Shown in pieces: positions 1 to 9,123 of a DNA stretch of 9,123 bases; position 1 is the first letter of the stretch; the number at the start of each line of letters is the position of its first letter. The DNA comes from UBA1149 sp963579235 (GTDB lineage Bacteria > Desulfobacterota > Binatia > UBA1149): positions 1-9,123 of the forward strand of contig CAUZFM010000088.1 of NCBI GenBank assembly GCA_963579235.1, in the 5' to 3' direction. The notes beneath the pieces were generated by a model. That model did not search any database and was not told the DNA's origin. It was given only the letters and a program-made list of their open reading frames with translations. Both the position numbers and the translations under genes were made by a program.

Positions 1-285
1 GCGCGCCACGGTTGCGAGCCCTGGACCGACCTCATCGTCAAGCTCATGCTCAAGTACCCCAACCTGTACTATTCGACCAGTGCGTTCGCGCCCAAGTACT
101 ACCCACAGGAAGTGATAGACTACGCGAATACCCGGGGAGCGGATCGGCTTATCTACGCCGGGTACTTCCCGATGGGTCTGAGCCTCGATCGGATTTTTGC
201 TGAGCTCGAGAATCTCCAGCTCAAGGACGAAGTGTGGCCTGGTTTCCTGCGCGACAATGCTGCGCGCGTACTCAATCTGGAATAG
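1..285 (+). CDS. Amidohydrolase-2 family protein, C-terminal part (5' end off the window)
   Basis: The frame is open from the first base to a TAG at 283-285 and gives the last 94 residues of a protein. The fragment starts with an HGCEPW motif (visible residues 3-8), which resembles the HGG..PW-type loop of the amidohydrolase-2 (ACMSD-like) metal-dependent TIM-barrel family. It ends with the usual tail of that family: a YAGYFPMGLS segment, a helix (LDRIFAELENL), then FLRDNAARVLNLE, matching the family's closing 'NAxRLL'-type helix. Members hydrolyse or decarboxylate small cyclic or aromatic acids in the cytoplasm; the substrate cannot be told here. By eye, AGYFP aligns with the usual G-[ST]-D-[YF]-P motif, so Tyr stands where the metal-ligand Asp is expected. 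The 3' end overlaps the convergent thioesterase gene by 14 bases. The family call is fairly sure, a function is not. Confidence 0.8.
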   Translation, partial: ARHGCEPWTDLIVKLMLKYPNLYYSTSAFAPKYYPQEVIDYANTRGADRLIYAGYFPMGLSLDRIFAELENLQLKDEVWPGFLRDNAARVLNLE

Positions 286-745
286 ATGTGATCTCTGCCA
301 GCGGTCGACCCACCTTGTAGACCAGGGTCCCGGTGGCACACAGCTCGCCCTGCTCGTTGCGCACCGAAGCGCGGCAGAATACTGTTGAACGGCCGCGTTT
401 TTCTACCCAGCCCTCCGCTATCGCGTCGCCCACTATCGGTGCCAGGAAATCAGTCCTCATGTCTATAGTGAGCATCACGGGCCTTTCATCGTAGCCGCTG
501 CCTATGGCCGGAACCACGCAGGTGTCCAGCAGGGCGGCGACCATGCCGCCGTGCAGCATGCCGGCAGGTTGCGTCAACTCCGGCCCGAAGGGCAGCCGCA
601 TCCTGGCGTAGTCGCTGCGTACTTCTTCCAGTATCAATCCCACGTGGGCGGGGAATCCGCTGCTCGGGAAGTGCTGCCAGGTTTCCGCTCGGTCGGCGGC
701 GAGTTCGGCGAAACGGCTTCGTTCGGGTGCTGTGGGGTCGTCCAT
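272..745 (-). CDS. PaaI-family hotdog-fold thioesterase
   Basis: A 157-residue protein of typical length for a single-domain hotdog acyl-CoA thioesterase of the PaaI/YdiI type. The diagnostic stretch is QPAGMLHGGMVAALLDT (residues 59-75): HGG at 65-67 sits at the head of the central hotdog helix, and Asp74 lies in the helix where the family carries its acidic catalytic residue. The strand segments MLTIDMRTDFLAP (91-103), FCRASVRNEQGELCATGTLVY (123-143) complete the fold. Such enzymes cleave CoA thioesters, often aromatic or hydroxylated ones, and act as tetramers in the cytoplasm. The ATG at 745 is chosen because the protein then has family length; the open frame extends far upstream, but only antiparallel to nothing known and out of frame with the reductase. 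A weak AGGG lies 11 bases upstream. It follows the reductase gene by 62 bases on the same strand, so co-transcription is likely. An inverted repeat covers the start codon. Confidence 0.9.
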   Translation of the reverse strand: MDDPTAPERSRFAELAADRAETWQHFPSSGFPAHVGLILEEVRSDYARMRLPFGPELTQPAGMLHGGMVAALLDTCVVPAIGSGYDERPVMLTIDMRTDFLAPIVGDAIAEGWVEKRGRSTVFCRASVRNEQGELCATGTLVYKVGRPLAEITSIPD

Positions 746-788
746 AAGACAACCGACCCTAACAGAAAAAACTGACCGGGTCTTATGG
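742..788 (-). repeat. Inverted repeat covering the thioesterase start codon
   Basis: CCATAAGAC at 742-750 and GTCTTATGG at 780-788 are a perfect 9-base inverted repeat with a 29-base spacer. Inside it, GACCC at 755-759 and GGGTC at 778-782 form a second 5-base inverted repeat. Read as minus-strand mRNA, the outer stem would pair the thioesterase AUG (745-743), and the inner stem would pair the only Shine-Dalgarno-like stretch (AGGG, 760-757). A six-base U run (771-766) would lie in the loop. It could be a translation-masking hairpin between the reductase and thioesterase genes, or a DNA operator, or chance: a 9-base repeat at such spacing is expected about once or twice in 9 kb of random sequence. 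The position, not the length, makes it notable. Confidence 0.45.
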
Positions 789-799
789 CCTGCGACGTT

Positions 800-814
800 G
801 GCCTTTCTCAGGCC
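800..814 (-). other. Short hairpin over the reductase stop codon
   Basis: On the minus strand GGCCT-GAGAA-AGGCC is a perfect 5-base-pair stem with a 5-base loop, and the TGA stop of the ferredoxin reductase lies at its edge. No run of T follows directly, so it does not meet the pattern of an intrinsic terminator. At most it is a weak pause or mRNA-stability element between the two minus-strand genes. Confidence 0.2.
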
Positions 815-2028
815 GAGGCTCGGGAGAGCGCTTCGGAAAACGAGACGCCTTCCTTGAGCCACTCGCCGTACATCATCGAGTAGCGCGGCCGGGCAAAGGT
901 AAGCACACCGGTGAGCGGGCCATCGCGGAATCCCTGCAAGGCAACAAACCTGTACTCGGCCTCGTCGCCGTGAACTACCTGCACCGTGTCCCCGTCGCCC
1001 GAGCGGCCGACGAACTGTATCTTGACGCCGTGCTGGTCGCTCCAGAAAAAGGGAAGCGGCGAGAACGGTTCGCGTGGCTCGGGTTCGAGCAGGGTGGCGG
1101 CCACGTAGCCCGCCTGCTCGACTGCGTTGGTCCAGTGCTCCACCCGTATCGACTCGCCGTAGCCTCGGTGTTGCCAGCGCGCCACGTCGCCGGCGGCGTA
1201 CACGGCGGGGGCCGCCCTGCAAAACTCGTCGCAGATTACGCCGTCTTCCAGGGCCAGGCCGCTTTTTTCCAACCAGTCGGTGGCTGGCCGGCAACCGGTG
1301 CCGGCCACGAGCAGGTCGGCCGCCAGTCGTTCGCCGTCATCGAGAACGACACCTTCTACCCTGCCTGCTCCCTCCACGCTGGACACCAGCCGCTGCAAGC
1401 GCAGTTGTACGCCGTGGTCGCGGTGGAGTTGTGCTGCTGTTCGGCCGGTGGCCTGGTCGAGCGCGCGCGCCATCGGCCACGGTCTCGGTTCGACGACCGT
1501 TACCTCCAGGCCCAGCTCGCGACAGGTCGAGGCGACCTCCAGGCCGATGAAGCCCGCGCCGGCGATAACGACGCGCGGGGTGCCGCTGGTCAGCGCGGAC
1601 CTCAGGCAGAGAGCGTCGTCGAGGCTGCGCAGGTAGTGCAGGCCCGCCGGCGCTTTGCCGGCAAGACCGGGAAGGGGCCGCGGCAGCGCGCCCGTGGCTA
1701 TGACCAGGGCGTCAAAGCTGAGCCGGCGATCGTCTTCGAGCACCACCTTCCTTTCGGCGAGGTCGAGCCCGGCTGCACTGACCCCCGGGAAGTGTTGCAG
1801 CTCGAGTTCGCCAAGACCGTTGGGGCGCAAGCTCACTTGGTCGGCATCCCAACGGCCGGCAAGCAGTTCCTTGGAAAGCGGCGGGCGGTCATAGGGGTGA
1901 TGAGCTTCGGCTCCCACGAGCGTGAGCTTTCCGTCAAAGCCGCGCTCGCGCAGGCCCTCGCAGGTCTTCAGGCCCGCAAGGGACGCGCCAACGACCAGCA
2001 CGTTTCGTGGCAATTGTGAGCTGGGCAC
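808..2028 (-). CDS. NAD(P)H:ferredoxin reductase, FAD-dependent (putidaredoxin/rhodocoxin reductase type)
   Basis: A 406-residue flavoprotein of normal family length. In order: an N-terminal FAD-binding Rossmann motif VVGASLAGL (12-20), the YDRPPLSK segment (46-53) characteristic of oxygenase-coupled ferredoxin reductases, the ATG motif (111-113), the NAD(P)H-binding GAGFIGLEVA (157-166), the second FAD motif VYAAGDVA (276-283), and a C-terminal reductase domain with FFWSDQHGVKIQFVG (327-341). Enzymes of this class pass electrons from NAD(P)H to a [2Fe-2S] ferredoxin that serves a cytochrome P450 or Rieske dioxygenase. The start is a GTG at 2028; an in-frame TAA lies 11 codons upstream with no ATG between, so this is the only start giving a complete Rossmann fold. 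No clear Shine-Dalgarno is seen. No ferredoxin or oxygenase gene is in the window, so the partner is unknown. It probably heads a two-gene unit with the thioesterase. Confidence 0.93.
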   Translation of the reverse strand: MPSSQLPRNVLVVGASLAGLKTCEGLRERGFDGKLTLVGAEAHHPYDRPPLSKELLAGRWDADQVSLRPNGLGELELQHFPGVSAAGLDLAERKVVLEDDRRLSFDALVIATGALPRPLPGLAGKAPAGLHYLRSLDDALCLRSALTSGTPRVVIAGAGFIGLEVASTCRELGLEVTVVEPRPWPMARALDQATGRTAAQLHRDHGVQLRLQRLVSSVEGAGRVEGVVLDDGERLAADLLVAGTGCRPATDWLEKSGLALEDGVICDEFCRAAPAVYAAGDVARWQHRGYGESIRVEHWTNAVEQAGYVAATLLEPEPREPFSPLPFFWSDQHGVKIQFVGRSGDGDTVQVVHGDEAEYRFVALQGFRDGPLTGVLTFARPRYSMMYGEWLKEGVSFSEALSRASA

Positions 2029-2215
2029 ACCAGCGGGATAGCAGGCCCGAGCGACCGTTTACAATTACTGTTCGACGCTTACCGGGCGGGACCTCACGTT
2101 GTCTCACCCACCGGCTCCGGCTAGTTAAACAGTGACGCTACGATCATAGCGCTGCGGCGAACGACGCGCGCAAGCACACACGGCAAGCCCGGCGGGCCTG
2201 CACAGGGGAATATCA
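2029..2215. promoter_or_regulatory. Divergent intergenic region between reductase and acyl-CoA dehydrogenase genes
   Basis: These 187 bases separate two divergently read genes, so promoters for both should lie here. It holds the most AT-rich patches nearby (about 2057-2068 and 2122-2130). For the plus strand the best pair I see is TTGTCT (2099-2104) and TAGTTA (2122-2127) with a 17-base spacer, but the second element matches the sigma-70 consensus poorly. ACTGTT (2067-2072) and AACAGT (2128-2133) are inverted copies, and GACGCT occurs at 2074-2079 and 2134-2139. None of these is strong enough to name an operator. No small gene or RNA is evident. Confidence 0.35.
2204..2209 (+). promoter_or_regulatory. 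Ribosome binding site of the acyl-CoA dehydrogenase
   Basis: AGGGGA stands six bases before the ATG at 2216, a good purine-rich Shine-Dalgarno at normal spacing. It fixes the start of the dehydrogenase and is the clearest such site in the window. Confidence 0.7.
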
Positions 2216-3418
2216 ATGGATTTCGAATATTCGCAGAAGACCAAGGACTACGTGGAACGCGTTGGCGCCTTCATAGAGGAGAACCTCTACCCCAACGAGG
2301 AAGAGCTGGAGCAACAGATCGAGGATGGCGGTCGCTGGTGCGTTATCCCTTTGCTCGAAGAGATCAAGGCCAGGGCCAAGACCGCCGGATTGTGGAATCT
2401 TTTTCTGCCTGACAGCGGCCGAGGAGCCGGCCTGAGCAACCTGGAGTACGCGCCGCTGGCCGAGTTGATGGGGCGTAGCCACTTCGCCTCGGAGGCATTC
2501 AACTGTTCGGCTCCCGACACCGGCAACATGGAAGTCATTGAGCGCTACGGTAACGAGGAACAGAAAGCCGAGTGGCTGGCTCCTTTGCTTGAGGGCGAGA
2601 TTCGTTCGGTGTTCTGCATGACCGAACCGGCGGTCGCCAGCTCGGACGCCACCAACATCTGTTCGACCATAGTGCGCGACGGCGATGAGTACGTGATCAA
2701 CGGTACCAAGTGGTGGTCATCGGGCGCCGGCGATCCGCGTGCGAAGATTTCGATCTTCATGGGCAAGACCGATCCCGACGCCGCCCGCCATCAACAGCAG
2801 TCGATGATACTGATCCCTCTCGATGCGCCGGGTATAAACATCAAGCGCATGCTCAGTGTATTCGGTTATGACGACGCGCCGCACGGCCACGCCGAGATCG
2901 AGTTCGAGGACGTGCGCGTACCGGTGGCTAATCTTCTGCTGGGCGAAGGCCGCGGCTTCGAGATAGCCCAGGGCCGGCTTGGCCCCGGGCGCATTCACCA
3001 CTGCATGCGCACGGTTGGTGCCGCCGAGAGGGCGCTCAGCGCAATGTGCCTACGCGCGCTTGAGCGCAAGGCTTTTGGCCGCCACCTGGCCGAGATGGGA
3101 GTCACCAGGGCGCGCATAGCCGAGGCTCGTATAGATATAGAGCAGTCGCGGTTGCTGACGCTCAAGGCCGCGTGGCTGATGGACACGGTGGGCAACAAGG
3201 AAGCCCGTAGCGAGATCGCGCAGATCAAGGTCGCCGCCCCGCGCATGGCCCTGAAGGTGGTCGACAACGCCATGCAGATGCACGGCGGCGCAGGTGTCTG
3301 CCAGGACTTCAGCCTGGCAAGGCTCTACGCGGGACTGCGAACACTGAGGCTTGCCGATGGACCGGACGAGGTCCATCTCGAGCAGATTGGTCGCCTCGAG
3401 CTGAAGAAGTACCTCTAG
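2216..3418 (+). CDS. Acyl-CoA dehydrogenase, ACAD10/ACAD11-like clade
   Basis: A 400-residue flavoprotein, the usual length for the family. The N-terminal helical domain spans about 1-130; the beta domain contains the FAD/substrate motif CMTEPAVASSDATN (134-147) and INGTKWWSSGA (162-171 region); the C-terminal helical domain contains GRIHHCMRTVGAAERAL (258-273), RKAFGRHLAE (284-293), MQMHGGAGV (353-361) and RTLRLADGPDEVH (375-387). The enzyme oxidises an acyl-CoA at C2-C3 and hands electrons to electron-transfer flavoprotein. ASSDATN, GRIHHCMR and LADGPDEVH are, from memory, hallmarks of the ACAD10/11-like clade rather than of short- or medium-chain enzymes. Asp381 lies where the classical IYEGT motif has the catalytic Glu. 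The substrate is unknown; no kinase domain like that of mammalian ACAD10/11 is attached. The start has a strong Shine-Dalgarno. Eight of 24 Ile codons are ATA. The stop overlaps that of gltD by four bases. Confidence 0.95.
   Translation: MDFEYSQKTKDYVERVGAFIEENLYPNEEELEQQIEDGGRWCVIPLLEEIKARAKTAGLWNLFLPDSGRGAGLSNLEYAPLAELMGRSHFASEAFNCSAPDTGNMEVIERYGNEEQKAEWLAPLLEGEIRSVFCMTEPAVASSDATNICSTIVRDGDEYVINGTKWWSSGAGDPRAKISIFMGKTDPDAARHQQQSMILIPLDAPGINIKRMLSVFGYDDAPHGHAEIEFEDVRVPVANLLLGEGRGFEIAQGRLGPGRIHHCMRTVGAAERALSAMCLRALERKAFGRHLAEMGVTRARIAEARIDIEQSRLLTLKAAWLMDTVGNKEARSEIAQIKVAAPRMALKVVDNAMQMHGGAGVCQDFSLARLYAGLRTLRLADGPDEVHLEQIGRLELKKYL
3415..3418. other. Palindromic CTAG shared by two convergent stop codons
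   Basis: CTAG supplies TAG at 3416-3418 to the acyl-CoA dehydrogenase on the plus strand and TAG at 3417-3415 to gltD on the minus strand. There is thus no spacer between the two coding regions, and any terminator for either gene must lie inside the other. A short GACCG-C-CGGTC palindrome at 3429-3439 has no T run and is not called as a terminator. Confidence 0.9.
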
Positions 3419-4893
3419 GCGAGCGGCCGACCGCCGGTCTCCGGGCGGGCGGGTGAAGACGGCAGGCGACTTTCGCCCTGCAGGAAGGCGTCCACGCCGC
3501 GGGCACATTCGCGTCCTTCCCACAGCGCCCACACCACCAGCGACTGGCCGCGCCTCGTGTCGCCACAGGCAAACACCCCGGGCACGTTTGTAGCGTAGTC
3601 GTCGTCGGCGGCGATGTTGCCCCTGGCGTCAAGCGCGACGCCGAGTTGCTCGACCAGGCCCGTGGTCTTCGGGCCGGTGAAACCCATGGCCAGCAGCACA
3701 AGCCCGGCCGGCACTGTGAATTCGCTGCCCTCGATCTCGCTCATCTGCATGCGCCCGTCCGACGAGGGTTTCCACTCGATGCGTACGGCTTCAATCGCCT
3801 CTACCTTTCCGTCCTTGCCCAGCAGGCGACGGGTGTTGATAGCAAAATCGCGCTCGGCACCTTCTTCGTGGCTGCTCGAGCTACGATAGATCATGGGCCA
3901 GTAGGGCCAGGGCATGCTTTCGGTACGCTGGTTCGGGGGCTTGGCCATGATCTCAAACTGGGTGACGCTGGCGGCTCCCTGGCGGTTGGATGTTCCCACG
4001 CAGTCACTGCCCGTGTCGCCACCACCTATCACGATCACGTGCTTGCCCTCGGCGAGAATTGCCTCCTGCTCGGGCACGGTATCGCCGGCTACGCGCTTGT
4101 TCTGCTGGGGCAGAAAGTCCATGGCGAAGTGAACACCCTCGAGTTCTCGTCCGCTGACTTCGAGGTCTCTCGGCACCGTGCAGCCCAGCGAAAGCACCAC
4201 GGCGTCAAAATCCGCCTTCAACTTGTCGGTACCTATGTCGTTACCCACGTCTACACCGCAGCGCATGGTCACTCCCTCGGCCTGCATCTGCTCCACGCGG
4301 CGATCGATGAGCTGCTTTTCCATCTTGAAATCCGGGATCCCGTACCTGAGCAGCCCACCCACGCGGTCGGCCCGCTCGAAGAGGGTCACGTCGTGGCCGA
4401 CACGGGCCAATTGCTGGGCAGCTGCCATGCCGGCCGGACCCGAGCCTACCACGGCAATGGTTTTGCCGGTTTTGACTGCCGACGGCAGCGGAGTGATCCA
4501 GCCTTCCTGCCAGGCGCGGTCTATTATGTTTTTCTCGATCAGCTTTATGTTGACAGGGTCGCGGTTGATGTTGAGCACGCAGCTCTCTTCGCAGGGGGCG
4601 GGGCAGACGCGGCCGGTAAACTCCGGGAAGTTGTTGGTCTCGTGCAGCACCGATATGGCGTCGCGCCACTCGTGGTTGTAAACGAGGTCGTTGAACTCGG
4701 GAATGGTGTTGCCCAGCGGACAGCCGTTGTGACAGAACGGTACGCCGCAGTCCATGCAGCGGGCCGCTTGCCGGTTGAGCGCGTCGGCATCGAGCTTGCC
4801 CTCGAGTTCGCGGTAGTCTCCCAGCCGTTCTTTGACGGGTCGCCGAGTCGGCATCTCCCGTTCAAAATCCATGAAGCCCGTAGCTTTATTCAC
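3415..4893 (-). CDS. gltD: Glutamate synthase (NADPH) small/beta subunit
   Basis: A 492-residue protein of normal GltD length. It takes electrons from NADPH through FAD and iron-sulfur centres to GltB for reductive formation of glutamate from 2-oxoglutarate and glutamine. The N-terminal iron-sulfur part shows CMDCGVPFCHNGCPLGN (46-62; Cys46, 49, 54, 58) and RVCPAPCEESC (95-105; Cys97, 101, 105). The FAD Rossmann motif is VVGSGPAGMAAAQ (148-160), the NADPH motif VIGGGDTGSDC (288-298), and the closing FAD motif VFACGDTRRGQSLVVWA (440-456). I choose the GTG at 4893 over the ATG at 4872 because the family begins with a TGFxxxxRE stretch, here NKATGFMDFERE, and a GGGG lies 8 bases upstream. The frame stays open 52 codons further, into gltB, but that part resembles nothing. 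It follows gltB by 29 bases, clearly one operon. The last 20 or so residues are a Pro/Ser/Arg-rich tail. Confidence 0.96.
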   Translation of the reverse strand: MNKATGFMDFEREMPTRRPVKERLGDYRELEGKLDADALNRQAARCMDCGVPFCHNGCPLGNTIPEFNDLVYNHEWRDAISVLHETNNFPEFTGRVCPAPCEESCVLNINRDPVNIKLIEKNIIDRAWQEGWITPLPSAVKTGKTIAVVGSGPAGMAAAQQLARVGHDVTLFERADRVGGLLRYGIPDFKMEKQLIDRRVEQMQAEGVTMRCGVDVGNDIGTDKLKADFDAVVLSLGCTVPRDLEVSGRELEGVHFAMDFLPQQNKRVAGDTVPEQEAILAEGKHVIVIGGGDTGSDCVGTSNRQGAASVTQFEIMAKPPNQRTESMPWPYWPMIYRSSSSHEEGAERDFAINTRRLLGKDGKVEAIEAVRIEWKPSSDGRMQMSEIEGSEFTVPAGLVLLAMGFTGPKTTGLVEQLGVALDARGNIAADDDYATNVPGVFACGDTRRGQSLVVWALWEGRECARGVDAFLQGESRLPSSPARPETGGRPLA

Positions 4894-4901
4894 CGTGATT
4901 G

Positions 4902-4905
4902 CCCC
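4902..4905 (-). promoter_or_regulatory. Probable ribosome binding site of gltD
   Basis: On the minus strand GGGG ends eight bases before the GTG at 4893, inside the 29-base gltB-gltD gap. No comparable stretch precedes the ATG at 4872 (the upstream codons there read GCT ACG GGC TTC), which supports the GTG start. Confidence 0.4.
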
Positions 4906-4922
4906 GCGGCACTGTCGCTTGC

Positions 4923-9123
<4,201 letters not shown>

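Noticed and set aside
746..1294. A long N-terminal extension of the thioesterase frame, which would make a 340-residue protein
   Set aside because: The extra 183 residues are Arg-rich, lie in a second frame of the reductase gene on the same strand, and resemble no domain; the ATG at 745 gives the normal hotdog length.
970..2019. A 349-codon open frame on the plus strand opposite the ferredoxin reductase
   Set aside because: Antisense shadow of a clearly identified flavoprotein; the translation shows no family motif.
3429..3439. GACCG-C-CGGTC palindrome just past the dehydrogenase stop, as a terminator
   Set aside because: The loop would be a single base, no T run follows on either strand, and it lies within the gltD coding region.

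Overview
The window is a gene-dense stretch of a GC-rich bacterial chromosome carrying six protein genes, all of primary or fatty-acid/aromatic-type metabolism. I see no rRNA, tRNA, CRISPR array, insertion sequence, phage gene or integration site. The composition, the NADPH-type gltB-gltD pair and the mix of acyl-CoA and redox enzymes fit a free-living heterotroph of a proteobacterial or similar lineage. The sequence alone does not let me name the group. One compositional quirk is that the AUA isoleucine codon is used freely despite the high GC (8 of 24 Ile codons in the acyl-CoA dehydrogenase).

Layout, left to right. (1) Bases 1-285, plus strand: the last 94 codons of an amidohydrolase-2 family protein whose start lies off the left edge. 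(2) 272-745, minus: a PaaI-type hotdog thioesterase, running tail-to-tail into the amidohydrolase with a 14-base overlap. (3) 808-2028, minus: an NAD(P)H/FAD ferredoxin reductase of the putidaredoxin/rhodocoxin reductase type, 62 bases upstream of the thioesterase and probably in one transcript with it. An inverted repeat in that gap covers the thioesterase start codon. (4) 2029-2215: a divergent intergenic region. (5) 2216-3418, plus: an acyl-CoA dehydrogenase resembling the ACAD10/ACAD11 clade. (6) 3415-4893, minus: gltD, glutamate synthase small subunit, sharing the palindromic CTAG stop with the dehydrogenase. (7) 4923-9123, minus: gltB, glutamate synthase large subunit, whose N-terminus, including the catalytic Cys, is beyond the right edge.

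How they work together. GltB and GltD form the NADPH-dependent glutamate synthase that assimilates ammonia together with glutamine synthetase. The left-hand genes look like an accessory degradation set: the dehydrogenase oxidises an acyl-CoA, the thioesterase may release CoA from an intermediate, the reductase feeds electrons to a ferredoxin-dependent oxygenase that is not in view, and the amidohydrolase may hydrolyse or decarboxylate an intermediate. That pathway link is inference from proximity.

I found no convincing evidence of an undescribed system. The points most worth checking are the inverted repeat over the thioesterase start, the amidohydrolase tail that lacks the usual metal-binding Asp, the Asp-for-Glu change in the dehydrogenase, and the reductase without a visible ferredoxin or oxygenase partner.
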